From the NCBI RefSeq assembly GCF_004134945.1, contig NZ_SBAP01000002.1:62001-126000 (forward strand): a DNA stretch of 64,000 nucleotides. Reading direction: 5' to 3'. A model generated the notes under the pieces. That model made no database searches and had not been told where the DNA came from. It saw nothing but the letters and a program-made list of their open reading frames with translations. The DNA comes from Fusobacterium_C necrophorum_A (GTDB lineage: Bacteria; Fusobacteriota; Fusobacteriia; Fusobacteriales; Fusobacteriaceae). A program made the position numbers and the translations under genes. Positions 54,833 through 62,667 of this stretch are shown in pieces. Every line of letters starts with the position of its first letter. The first letter of the stretch is position 1.

Positions 54833-56746
54833 TTATTCTACTTCAATAAATTGATCGACAGCTTCACCACATTCAGGACAAGTCCATCCTTCCGGTAAAT
54901 TTTTAAATAAAGTTCCTGGTTTTACTTCTCCATCTTCATCTCCAAATTCCGGATTGTATTCATATCCGCAACCGTTACATACATGCAATTTATAGCTCGG
55001 TGCTACCGGTTTTGGAATAATTCTCTTCATTTTCTTCATTGGAGGTGCAGGTTTTTTGTCTTCTCCATTGTTCAAAGCAGCTGCTAATAGAGGTAATACT
55101 TCTTCAATAGAACCTACGATTCCATAGTCTGCATTTTTGAAAATTGCTGCATTTCCATTTGTGTTGATTGCTACAATTGTTGTTGCATCCTTAATTCCCT
55201 TTAAGTGTTGAATTGCTCCGGAAATTCCACAAGCAATGTATAAGTTTCCTTTAAACTTTTGCCCTGACATTCCAACATATCTATTTAAAGGCAAATATCG
55301 CAATGTTTCTGCAACCGGTCTGGAACATCCTAAAGCCGCTCCGGCTTGTTTTGCCAATTCCTTTACCAATTCCACATTTTCTTTCTTTCCGATACCCTTT
55401 CCAAAACTTACGACTCTTTCTGCATCCAAAATAGGAGTATCCATGTCAATTCCTACTGTGAAATCATACCCGTCAGCTTTCAATGCAGCGACTAAAGCAT
55501 TTACTTTGTCTTGCATACTTCCGTCTTTGAAAATCACATTTTTTCGAATTCCACAAACCGGTCCTTTTTTCTTAGGTGCCGCAGCAAGAGCTGTTGGCTT
55601 TGGAGCCTTTCCAATGATGTGTGCTCCGATAACGACTCTTTGGATTTCGTTGGTTCCTTCATAAATAGTACAAATTTTTGCATCTCGATAGAATCGTTCT
55701 ACCGGCATTCCTTTTAAGTATCCGGCTCCTCCATGAATTTGTAGAGCATCATTTACAATTTCCAATGCAACATCAGATGCATATTGTTTTGCCATAGCGG
55801 ATTCCATTCCATATGGTTCATGATGTTCCTTCAATTCTGCAGCACTGTATACTAAAAATCTTGCCGCTCTTAATTTGGTTGCCATATCTGCTAATTTAAA
55901 GGTAATTGCTTGTTGGAAGGCAATCGGTTGTCCGAATTGTTCTCTTTCCTTCGCATAATTCAAAGCTTCTTCATAAGCACCTTGTGCAATTCCTAACGCT
56001 TGAGAAGCGATTCCGATTCTTCCTCCGTCCAGAGTTGCCATAGCAATGTTAAACCCTTTTCCTTCTTTTCCTAATAGATTTTCTTTTGGAACTTTTACAT
56101 TGTTGAAAATCAATTGAGCTGTAGAAGAAGATCGAATTCCTAACTTATCATAATGATCTCCGAAAGTAAATCCTTCCCATCCTTTTTCCACGATGAAAGC
56201 GGAAATTCCTCTCGTTCCGATATCAGGAGTTGTCACAGCGAATACTATATAAATATCTGCATAAGGAGCATTGGTAATGAAGATTTTTTCTCCGTTTAAG
56301 ATATAGTGATCCCCTTCCAATACTGCAGTCGTTTCTGTTCCTCCTGCATCTGATCCGGCATTCGGTTCCGTTAAACCGAAAGCTCCAATTTTTTCTCCTT
56401 TTGCCAAAGGAACCAAATATTTTTGCTTTTGCTCTTCTGTTCCGAATGCGGCAATCGGGAAAGTTCCTAAAGAAACATGTGCAGATAAGATAACTCCGGT
56501 TCCTCCATCCACTCTTGACAATTCTTCTACTGCAATCGCATAAGAAAGAATATCTTTTCCGGCTCCTCCATATTCTTTCGGATAAGGCAATCCCATCATC
56601 CCCATTTTGGCAAATTTCTTAATGGCTTCTTCCGGAAATTTATTGTCTTGATCCAACTCAAAAGCAATCGGTTTTACCTCTGTTTCCACAAATTCACGAA
56701 CCTTAGCACGAAGTTCTTCGTGTTCCTCTGTTGTTTTAAAAAACAT
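54833..56746 (-). CDS. Acyl-CoA dehydrogenase - EtfA - rubredoxin fusion
   Basis: 637 residues, three proteins in one. Residues 1-380: acyl-CoA dehydrogenase (FGLTEPNAGSDA, ERQFG-type EREQFGQPIAFQQ, catalytic Glu in IYEGTNEIQR). About 395-570: EtfA-like region (AERVVSFGKGIGKKEN, LGCSRPVAETLRYLPLNRYVGMSGQ, YIACGISGAIQHL). About 590-637: rubredoxin with CNGCGYEYNP and CPECGE. Probably oxidises or reduces a short acyl-CoA in amino-acid fermentation and passes electrons inside the chain to rubredoxin. No separate EtfB gene is in the window. Co-transcribed with fprA. Confidence 0.92.
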   Translation of the reverse strand: MFFKTTEEHEELRAKVREFVETEVKPIAFELDQDNKFPEEAIKKFAKMGMMGLPYPKEYGGAGKDILSYAIAVEELSRVDGGTGVILSAHVSLGTFPIAAFGTEEQKQKYLVPLAKGEKIGAFGLTEPNAGSDAGGTETTAVLEGDHYILNGEKIFITNAPYADIYIVFAVTTPDIGTRGISAFIVEKGWEGFTFGDHYDKLGIRSSSTAQLIFNNVKVPKENLLGKEGKGFNIAMATLDGGRIGIASQALGIAQGAYEEALNYAKEREQFGQPIAFQQAITFKLADMATKLRAARFLVYSAAELKEHHEPYGMESAMAKQYASDVALEIVNDALQIHGGAGYLKGMPVERFYRDAKICTIYEGTNEIQRVVIGAHIIGKAPKPTALAAAPKKKGPVCGIRKNVIFKDGSMQDKVNALVAALKADGYDFTVGIDMDTPILDAERVVSFGKGIGKKENVELVKELAKQAGAALGCSRPVAETLRYLPLNRYVGMSGQKFKGNLYIACGISGAIQHLKGIKDATTIVAINTNGNAAIFKNADYGIVGSIEEVLPLLAAALNNGEDKKPAPPMKKMKRIIPKPVAPSYKLHVCNGCGYEYNPEFGDEDGEVKPGTLFKNLPEGWTCPECGEAVDQFIEVE

Positions 56747-56822
56747 ACAATCCCTCCTTAATTTTAAACTTCTCTCATATATATTTTCAGCTCAAAAATG
56801 TATACTTTACTTGTACAATATT

Positions 56823-56851
56823 ATATTATACTTCTTTACCATATTTGTCAA
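56823..56851 (-). promoter_or_regulatory. Promoter of the acyl-CoA dehydrogenase/fprA operon
   Basis: Minus-strand TTGACA (56846-56851) and TAATAT (56823-56828), 17-base spacer; an overlapping TATAAT (56825-56830) would give 15. About 75 bases upstream of the start codon. Confidence 0.65.
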
Positions 56852-56996
56852 GAAGAAATATTTTTATTTTTTCATTATTTCTATATGAAATTCTATTTTT
56901 TTGTTCTATTTTTAATACAAGATACTCTATTTTTTTCATAGAAATAGCATAAAACCATGCTTTTACATTTTTGTAATTATTTCTTTTTTATAAATA

Positions 56997-57037
56997 GAAA
57001 AACACTCTTTATTAAATTTACTTTTTTAACAAAGAGT
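56997..57037 (-). terminator. Terminator after the cysteine desulfidase-like gene
   Basis: Minus-strand ACTCTTT.../...AAAGAGT hairpin (57004-57037) followed by GTTTTTC. Confidence 0.65.
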
Positions 57038-57050
57038 TTCTTTTCCTTAT

Positions 57051-58343
57051 TTATCGTTTTCCTACCATAATATCCAAAATTACCTCATCCGTTTCTTTCA
57101 TTCCGGCTTGAGCCAATTCTCCAATATTTTTTATTGTTTCCTCAATGTCTTTTCCGACAATTCCATCTTCCGGTCTTAGTACATCTTTATTTAAAGCCAA
57201 CATGCAGGCATCGAAAGCGGAATACACTCCGGAAGAAATTTTCAAAGCACAGGAAGCTTTTGCTCCATCACAAATAACTCCTGACAAATTTCCTAACATA
57301 TTCGTAATAGCGTCACAAACGTTATAATAACTTCCTCCTTCCAAGTAAGTTAGAGCCGCAGCTACTCCGCTTGATGCACAAATAGCTCCACAATATGCAG
57401 ATAAACGTCCTACATTAGTTTTGACATGAATTGTAATCATATGAGATATGAAAAGTCCTCGTATCATTTGTTCATAGCTGACATTTCTTTCTCTACAGTA
57501 ACGAATAACCGGCAAAGAAGCTGTCATTCCTTGATTTCCGCTACCACTTGTCGTCATTACGGGCAAACTGCACCCGCTCATACGGGCATCACTTCCGGCA
57601 CTCGCATAACTTGCCGCCTTATTTCGAATATCGTTTCCATAAATGCCACGTTGAATATTTTCTTCAATCATTTTTCCAAGATTGACTCCATATTTTCCTT
57701 TCAATCCTTCTTCTGCAATAGCACTGTTATAGGCAATAACTTGAAAAAATAAGGGTTCTATTTCAGAGAGAGGAATTTCTTTTGCCATATCATAAATCAA
57801 TCTTACACTTAGAATTTCCCGATCACTCAAAGGAGAATTAAAATTTCCGTCATTACAAGCCTGTGCCAGTAATATTTTTCCGTCTTTTTTCAATTCGGTA
57901 ACATTGGTATGAGTATGCTTAATTTCAATGGAAGCCGTATGATTTTCCGTACTTGCCTCAATACGAATATATAGCTTAATATCTCCCTCTTGCGTATGGG
58001 TATGTATTCTTTTTTCCCCATAATAACGTTTCACTTCTTCCAATTGTTCCTTCGTCACATCACTGATGACCATAAGTTCTTTTTCCGCATCTCCGGCAAC
58101 AAATCCCATGGCTACCGCCGCCTCAATTCCTACCATCCCTTCGCTGCTTGGTATGAAGACACTTTTTACATTTTTTATCATATTTCCGGATAAATAAATA
58201 TCAATCTTTTCCGCCTTTTCACCCAATATTTGAGCTAATCTCGCCGCAGCATAAGCAATGGCGATTGGTTCTGTACAACCTTCCGCCGGCACGATTTCTT
58301 CTTGTAAGATATTTAATACTTTTTCTTGTAACTCCTTCTCCAT
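57051..58343 (-). CDS. UPF0597 family L-cysteine desulfidase / L-serine dehydratase-like protein
   Basis: 430 residues. It matches the UPF0597/CyuA (YhaM) group related to the alpha part of serine dehydratase: VPAEGCTEPIAIAYAAA near the N-terminus, GMTASLPVI, and ASSGVAAALTYLEGG, AICDGAKASCALK-like (VICDGAKASCALKISSG) with cysteines for an Fe-S cluster. Members release sulfide from L-cysteine, a prominent fusobacterial activity. The choice between cysteine and serine as substrate cannot be made from sequence. Single gene with its own terminator. Confidence 0.87.
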   Translation of the reverse strand: MEKELQEKVLNILQEEIVPAEGCTEPIAIAYAAARLAQILGEKAEKIDIYLSGNMIKNVKSVFIPSSEGMVGIEAAVAMGFVAGDAEKELMVISDVTKEQLEEVKRYYGEKRIHTHTQEGDIKLYIRIEASTENHTASIEIKHTHTNVTELKKDGKILLAQACNDGNFNSPLSDREILSVRLIYDMAKEIPLSEIEPLFFQVIAYNSAIAEEGLKGKYGVNLGKMIEENIQRGIYGNDIRNKAASYASAGSDARMSGCSLPVMTTSGSGNQGMTASLPVIRYCRERNVSYEQMIRGLFISHMITIHVKTNVGRLSAYCGAICASSGVAAALTYLEGGSYYNVCDAITNMLGNLSGVICDGAKASCALKISSGVYSAFDACMLALNKDVLRPEDGIVGKDIEETIKNIGELAQAGMKETDEVILDIMVGKR

Positions 58344-58417
58344 GCTTCCCCCTTAAATTATCTACGATTCTTCTCTTTCAGTATATAGGAAAAGCAAAAA
58401 AAAGTAAAGCACCTTGC

Positions 58418-58446
58418 TTGTAAAAATCTCAAAAATGAGCTACAAT
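58418..58446 (+). promoter_or_regulatory. Promoter of the sirtuin gene
   Basis: TTGTAA (58418-58423) and TACAAT (58441-58446) with a 17-base spacer, ahead of an AAGGAGG site and the ATG at 58475. Confidence 0.55.
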
Positions 58447-58474
58447 GAGAAAAAAAGGATAAGGAGGCAGCAAA

Positions 58475-59188
58475 ATGGAAGAAATCAAAAAATTGGCGGA
58501 TTGGATTCAAAATAGCACTCATCTCGTTTTTTTTGGAGGAGCCGGAACAAGTACAGACTCCGGAATTAAAGATTTTCGTGGAAAAAATGGTCTTTATCAA
58601 GAAAGCTTTCATGGCTATGCTCCCGAAGAAGTGTTGAGCATTGACTTTTTTCGTACTCATCACGACCTATTTTTAAAATATGTGGAAGAAAAATTAGCCA
58701 TTCACAATATTAAACCCCATGCGGGACATTATGCCTTAGTGGAACTCGAAAACATGGGAAAATTAAAAAGTATTATCACACAAAATATTGACAATTTACA
58801 TCAGGAAGCAGGCAGCAAAAAAGTATTGGAACTTCATGGAACTTTAAAAGATTGGTACTGTCTCTCCTGTAACAAACATGACACTCACAATTTTTCCTGT
58901 GCTTGTGGCGGAATTGTGAGACCTAACGTGACTCTCTATGGAGAAATGTTAAATGATAAGGTGACGGAAGAAGCCGTTCAGGAAATTCGAAAAGCGGATG
59001 TTATCATCGTTGCAGGAAGCAGTTTAACCGTTTATCCTGCGGCCTATTATCTGCAATACTATCGTGGAAATCAATTGGTTATTATCAATCAATCTCCAAC
59101 ACAATATGACAAGCAAGCAGGCCTTTTAATTCCTGAAAATTTTGCTCGTACCATGACGAAAGTGTTAAACTGCTTAAAACAAAAGTAG
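58475..59188 (+). CDS. NAD-dependent protein deacylase (sirtuin)
   Basis: 237 residues. NAD-binding GAGTSTDSGIKDFRG at 22-36, TQNIDNLHQEAGS, catalytic His in LELHGTLKD, a Zn site with four cysteines (CLSCNKHDTHNFSCAC), and VAGSSLTVYPAA. Removes acetyl or related groups from lysines. It stands alone in the opposite direction to its neighbours, followed by a strong hairpin. Confidence 0.94.
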   Translation: MEEIKKLADWIQNSTHLVFFGGAGTSTDSGIKDFRGKNGLYQESFHGYAPEEVLSIDFFRTHHDLFLKYVEEKLAIHNIKPHAGHYALVELENMGKLKSIITQNIDNLHQEAGSKKVLELHGTLKDWYCLSCNKHDTHNFSCACGGIVRPNVTLYGEMLNDKVTEEAVQEIRKADVIIVAGSSLTVYPAAYYLQYYRGNQLVIINQSPTQYDKQAGLLIPENFARTMTKVLNCLKQK

Positions 59189-59300
59189 TCACATAATCCG
59201 TCCATTTCTAGGACGCTCGACAGTATAAGGATAAATACTTTCCTTTGAATAACAAGTCTGTCAGTCTATGTTCTAAAATTCTGTATCAACTATTGTAAAT

Positions 59301-59340
59301 AAAAATGTACGATTTTTTAAAACAAAAATCGTACATTTTT
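59301..59340. terminator. Bidirectional terminator after the sirtuin gene
   Basis: A perfect 17-bp inverted repeat (AAAAATGTACGATTTTT, 59301-59317, with 59324-59340) with A/T runs on both ends, between the convergent sirtuin and homocysteine methyltransferase genes. Confidence 0.85.
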
Positions 59341-59430
59341 CATTTTTATGAACTCTTCTTTTTCCAAGTATGACGATGTACTACTATAAGAAGCTCTTTT
59401 TATATCAGGAGATGACAAAGGGGCCCGATG

Positions 59431-60354
59431 TCATTTTTTTTCAGAGACAATCTTTGCCAATGCTCGAATATATTCATAACTTGTTCCACAGCAGCCCCCT
59501 AATATATTCACTTTTTGATTTCGAATGTCAGGGAGCAAATCCTTTATTATTTGTTCCGCCGTTTCCGTATAATCTCCGTTTTGATTCGGTAGGCCGGCAT
59601 TGGGATACAAAGAAATATATTTTGTAGTACAAGATTGTATCTTTTGAATCAAAGGAACCAAATGTTTTGCCCCGAAGGAACAGTTGAACCCAAAAGATAA
59701 AATAGAAGGTCTATCTAAGAACAAGATAAGAGCTTCTATACTCTCCCCTGTGAATAACTTTCCCTGTTTGTCCACAGTCGCCGAAATACAAATCCATAAT
59801 GACTTCTTTCGAAAAGCAAAAACTTCCTCTGCCGCAATGACTGCAGCCTTTGCATTCAAAGCATCAAAAACGGTTTCAATTAAAATTCCGTCTACTCCCC
59901 CGTCGACAAGCCCTAATATTTGCTCATAGTATGCCTCTCTCAACTCTTGAAACAATAAACTTTCCTGATAAGGGGCATCTCCTAATGAAAAACTTAAGCT
60001 TTTTTTGGTAGGTCCCACAGAACCGAGAACATAAATTTTTTTTCCACTCTCTTCGACTGCTTGTCTTGCAATTTCGGCAGACTTTTTAGCAAGAGAATAT
60101 ACTTTATTTTCCAATTGATAATCTTTCAGAGAAATGGCATTGCAATTGAAGCTGTTCGTTTCAATGATGTCCGCTCCCGCTTCAATATATTTTTTGTGAA
60201 CTTCCAAAATAATCTCCGCCCTTGTTTCATTTAAAATTTCATAGCAGCCTACAGCCCCGCAAAAGTCCTCCGATTGCAAGGAATATTTTTGCAATACCGT
60301 CCCCATAGCTCCGTCCAATATTAAAATCCTCTTGCTCAATTCCTCATGTAACAT
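59431..60354 (-). CDS. Homocysteine S-methyltransferase domain protein (MetH-N-like)
   Basis: 307 residues, a single homocysteine-binding TIM barrel like the first domain of cobalamin-dependent methionine synthase: ILDGAMGTVLQKY, IIETNSFNCNAISLKDY, and zinc-binding cysteines in GFNCSFG and GGCCGT (Cys288-Cys289). Folate, cobalamin and reactivation domains are absent from this polypeptide and from the flanks. Either it uses another methyl donor such as S-methylmethionine, or the other MetH parts are encoded elsewhere. A SAM-I riboswitch in front supports a methionine role. Confidence 0.88.
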   Translation of the reverse strand: MLHEELSKRILILDGAMGTVLQKYSLQSEDFCGAVGCYEILNETRAEIILEVHKKYIEAGADIIETNSFNCNAISLKDYQLENKVYSLAKKSAEIARQAVEESGKKIYVLGSVGPTKKSLSFSLGDAPYQESLLFQELREAYYEQILGLVDGGVDGILIETVFDALNAKAAVIAAEEVFAFRKKSLWICISATVDKQGKLFTGESIEALILFLDRPSILSFGFNCSFGAKHLVPLIQKIQSCTTKYISLYPNAGLPNQNGDYTETAEQIIKDLLPDIRNQKVNILGGCCGTSYEYIRALAKIVSEKK

Positions 60355-60440
60355 CGTATCCCACCTCTTTCAAATTTCGAATGATTCCTGAAAATGCTAC
60401 AATTTTTTGCAACTTCGTTCTTATGTTCCGTTTTCTTCCT

Positions 60441-60477
60441 AAAAAATAAAAAAAGCTTCCTAACAGTACCGGGAAGT
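60441..60477 (-). terminator. Terminator of the SAM riboswitch
   Basis: Minus-strand CTTCC...GGAAG hairpin followed by CTTTTTTTATTTTTT, between aptamer and gene. Confidence 0.8.
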
Positions 60478-60484
60478 TCATCTC

Positions 60485-60585
60485 ATTCTCTTTTCTTCCA
60501 TCATTCAGGCGTTAGCACCACACATTCTGCAGGTTGCTGAGATATCATAGGGCCTGTCCCTCAATCTCTCTTTATGGTTTTATTA
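60485..60585 (-). promoter_or_regulatory. SAM-I (S-box) riboswitch
   Basis: Minus strand: AAGAGAGATTGAGGGACAGG, GCCCTATGA, CAGCAACCTGCAG and GTGTGGTGCTAACGCCTGA, the S-box core in order. A terminator lies directly downstream. S-adenosylmethionine binding should stop transcription of the homocysteine methyltransferase gene. Confidence 0.93.
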
Positions 60586-60591
60586 GAGTAT

Positions 60592-60619
60592 ATTATACAG
60601 CATTTTTTCTTCTTGTCAA
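60592..60619 (-). promoter_or_regulatory. Promoter of the SAM-riboswitch unit
   Basis: Minus-strand TTGACA (60614-60619) and TATAAT (60592-60597), both consensus, spacer 16. Confidence 0.8.
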
Positions 60620-60729
60620 TCTTTTCTGATAAAATATTTTTGTTTCTTTCCTTATTTTTCACAAAATACAGTATTCTAAGACATAAAGCTACGTAAGAAG
60701 TAGTTAAAAATATTTATTATGAATTTTAT

Positions 60730-60758
60730 TTGAAAAAATAAAAAAGCTATGGTATAAT
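60730..60758 (+). promoter_or_regulatory. Promoter of tRNA-Thr
   Basis: TTGAAA (60730-60735) and TATAAT (60753-60758) with a 17-base spacer, 11 bases before the tRNA. Confidence 0.8.
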
Positions 60759-60769
60759 ACTGGAGATGT

Positions 60770-60845
60770 GCTGACATAGCTCAGGCGGTAGAGCAACGGC
60801 ATGGTAAGTCGTAGGTCGATGGTTCAAGTCCATTTGTCAGCACCA
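60770..60845 (+). tRNA. tRNA-Thr (anticodon GGT)
   Basis: 76 bases folding as a cloverleaf: acceptor GCTGACA/TGTCAGC, D arm AGCTCAGGCGGTAGAGCA, anticodon stem ACGGC/GTCGT with loop ATGGTAA (GGT reads ACC/ACU), and T arm with GGTTCAAGTCC. CCA is encoded at 60843-60845. Prophage genes begin right after it, so its 3' end is the probable integration site. Confidence 0.95.
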
Positions 60846-61209
60846 TTGCTTTTTATAAATTGCGATAACTCTCGAAATATTGATTTTTACGCACTTTATG
60901 AAAAATATAAAATTAATATTTTGCGACAAAAAGCGATAAAAATCGAAAAATAAGCAGACAATAAACAGACAAATGCAAAACCGGGAAATGGTATCCCGGT
61001 TTCTTTTTTTTTTGCTATATCATATTTTGATATTATAGAAAAAAGAAAAAGAGAAAGCTATCTATAGCTCTCTCTTTCTCCGGAGATTGATATGATTACA
61101 AGAGATACTTTAATAATAGCAGATATTTTTTAAAAAAGAAAATCATAGAGTTCATGTACGGAATTTTTTTCAAAAAATAAAAAAAACCGGGTAAGCCTTA
61201 CGACCTACC
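60846..61209. other. Host-prophage junction region without recognised genes
   Basis: 364 bases between tRNA-Thr and the first phage gene. They contain a plus-strand terminator (60978-61013), a second weaker hairpin around 61040-61065, and a minus-strand terminator-like hairpin at the phage gene end. The core att repeat should lie at or just after the tRNA 3' end; its partner copy is outside the window. Confidence 0.55.
60978..61013 (+). terminator. Terminator downstream of tRNA-Thr
   Basis: A perfect 9-bp stem AAACCGGGA/TCCCGGTTT followed by CTTTTTTTTTTTG. Confidence 0.85.
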
Positions 61210-61211
61210 CT
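61180..61211 (-). terminator. Probable terminator of the phage late genes
   Basis: Minus-strand GGGTA...TACCC hairpin with a run of Ts after it, overlapping the last bases of the holin gene. Confidence 0.55.
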
Positions 61212-61602
61212 ATTTGTTCCGGAGTTGTTCCAATGCTTTTTTTAATTTCTTTGGTATCGGAACCCCACATTTCCCGCAATTCTCAATTATACTAAGCATT
61301 TCTGTCGCACAGTAGAATAAACCCACTAAACTCCTAAAGCCTATGCCCGGAGCTAATCTGTGCATAAGAGAAGCCCCACACAACAAGACTAAAATCAAAA
61401 ATTTTTTCTGTAATCCTTTATAGGCTCTTTTACTATTCAGATTTTTTTGCTTGTATCCAACCCATAGCCCAGTTAAATAGTCTAAGAACATTAAGCATAG
61501 TAAAACTTTAGCCAAGAGGTCAAACCCACCTATCAGCCATAAGAGAAAGGCTATCCACCCCGTCCAAATCATTGCCAAATACGTTTTTGTTAATCCAATC
61601 AT
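61210..61602 (-). CDS. Phage holin (Phage_holin_4 type)
   Basis: 130 residues with three or four membrane helices (AMIWTGWIAFLLWLIGG, KVLLCLMFLDYLTGLWVGY, then FLILVLLCGASLMHRL). The DYLTG segment and the Lys-rich KNLNSKRAYKGLQKK loop are typical of the toxin-secretion/phage-lysis holin group. It lets the amidase reach the cell wall. Last gene of the visible lysis cassette. Confidence 0.85.
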   Translation of the reverse strand: MIGLTKTYLAMIWTGWIAFLLWLIGGFDLLAKVLLCLMFLDYLTGLWVGYKQKNLNSKRAYKGLQKKFLILVLLCGASLMHRLAPGIGFRSLVGLFYCATEMLSIIENCGKCGVPIPKKLKKALEQLRNK

Positions 61603-61610
61603 CTAGCCTC

Positions 61611-62006
61611 CTATTTTTTCCCTGAAAATTTTGAAACCCCTTTGTATGTGAACAAGAACCCAATCAAAACCTTAATGACTTCCGAAAAATCGGGATTGAT
61701 AGGTATAATTGGAAGCTCCTGCCCCCATTGTGCATGCATAAAATCTGAGATGAAAACAACTATATGCATCGAGAAATACGAAAAAAGTCCCATAGGAATA
61801 ATTGCATCCCTAACTACAGTCCCTAGCGACTTTATATACTCAGTTTTTGCTTTTAATTCTTCCACTTCCATTTTTGCTAATTCTACTTCTAGCTGCTGTC
61901 GCTGGTCCGCAGACATCGGGATTCTTTTATCTACGACATCCAGCACTTTATCAATCACTTTTTTCCCAATTGTGCTGCCAAACACACTTGCTAATGTTAC
62001 ACTCAT
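61611..62006 (-). CDS. Phage membrane protein, likely a second holin (3-TM type)
   Basis: 131 residues: an N-terminal charged helix (KVIDKVLDVVDKRIPMSADQRQQLEVELAKMEVEELKAKTEYIKS), the VRDAIIPMGLFSYFSMHIVVF segment and a C-terminal helix. The order resembles the GTA-type three-TM holin family. The gene sits between amidase and holin and overlaps the amidase by 4 bases, as expected in a lysis cassette. Assignment is moderate. Confidence 0.65.
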   Translation of the reverse strand: MSVTLASVFGSTIGKKVIDKVLDVVDKRIPMSADQRQQLEVELAKMEVEELKAKTEYIKSLGTVVRDAIIPMGLFSYFSMHIVVFISDFMHAQWGQELPIIPINPDFSEVIKVLIGFLFTYKGVSKFSGKK

Positions 62007-62515
62007 ATTTCGACCTCCTCAATAAATTTTTTCAGTATCCCTCTCATCTCATTAACAGAAATGCAATCTTTTTCATCGGAACCAAAAAAGGGCTCTATCA
62101 GTAGATAGTGCCCTTTGCTGTTACATATCCCGTAAGCTCCGTTTCTTTCCCGTTCATGAGAAACTTCTATAATTCCTCTGTTTCTATGTCCTTTGTCTAC
62201 TAGTCTGTCTAACAAGTTTTGTGCCAGCATTTTAGCTTTTTTGTTGCCTTTGTAGATTAAAACTTCCGCTCCATTTGCGTTAGAGATAGCACTGTTAAAG
62301 TGCAGTTCAATAGCAATGTCATAGTCCATTTGTTCCAATCTGCTAAGCATTTCTCTCATTTCTAGCCCGTATCCTCTGTTTGCGTTTCTCCGGAGAACCG
62401 GAACATCTAATCCTTTCACAACTTCTCCCCAGTAGTCATATTCAGACATTTTGAGATAAGGGGAGTAGGCTCCTTTATCTCTCGCATTGTGGCCAACAAT
62501 TAGTACTGTCTTCAT
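62003..62515 (-). CDS. Phage endolysin, N-acetylmuramoyl-L-alanine amidase (Amidase_3)
   Basis: 170 residues, no signal peptide, one catalytic domain. Zinc site: His in VGHNARDKGA, a central ELHFNSA (His of the second position), and catalytic Glu in LLIEPFFGS. It cuts the amide between MurNAc and L-Ala during lysis. An AAGGAGG site precedes the ATG at 62515. Confidence 0.87.
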   Translation of the reverse strand: MKTVLIVGHNARDKGAYSPYLKMSEYDYWGEVVKGLDVPVLRRNANRGYGLEMREMLSRLEQMDYDIAIELHFNSAISNANGAEVLIYKGNKKAKMLAQNLLDRLVDKGHRNRGIIEVSHERERNGAYGICNSKGHYLLIEPFFGSDEKDCISVNEMRGILKKFIEEVEI

Positions 62516-62527
62516 CTCTCCACCTCC

Positions 62528-62662
62528 TTATATTCCCAATAAGCATAGACTTAAGATAATGCTTACATACATTACTCCGAATAAAAAGCCTAGTATGAAT
62601 CTCATATCCGCCTCGAGAAACATATCCCTCACTTCCAAGACATACCTCCATAACTTCCTCAT
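62528..62662 (-). CDS. Small phage membrane protein
   Basis: 44 residues, not previously predicted because of its size. MRKLWRYVLEVRDMFLEAD leads to a single membrane helix (FILGFLFGVMYVSIILSLCLLGI). It lies between the tail-associated gene and the amidase with short spacing on both sides, the usual place of an accessory holin or spanin-like peptide. The GGGAG ribosome site is 11 bases upstream; an internal ATG at residue 14 is an alternative start. No family recognised. Confidence 0.55.
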   Translation of the reverse strand: MRKLWRYVLEVRDMFLEADMRFILGFLFGVMYVSIILSLCLLGI

Positions 62663-62667
62663 TTTTT

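Larger units (their letters stand above)
56747..57050. other. AT-rich intergenic region upstream of the acyl-CoA dehydrogenase fusion
   Basis: 304 bases with no gene. They hold the fusion-gene promoter near 56823-56851, the terminator of the 57051 gene near 57000, and otherwise T-rich sequence with nothing recognised. Confidence 0.6.

Noticed and set aside
56799..56817. Imperfect palindrome TGTATAC...TTGTACA near the acyl-CoA dehydrogenase promoter
   Set aside because: Short, imperfect and in AT-rich sequence; no match to a known regulator site could be argued.
61091..61132. 13-codon plus-strand frame MITRDTLIIADIF with a GGAG before it
   Set aside because: It resembles the start of DUF1858 proteins but stops at once; too short to support a gene.
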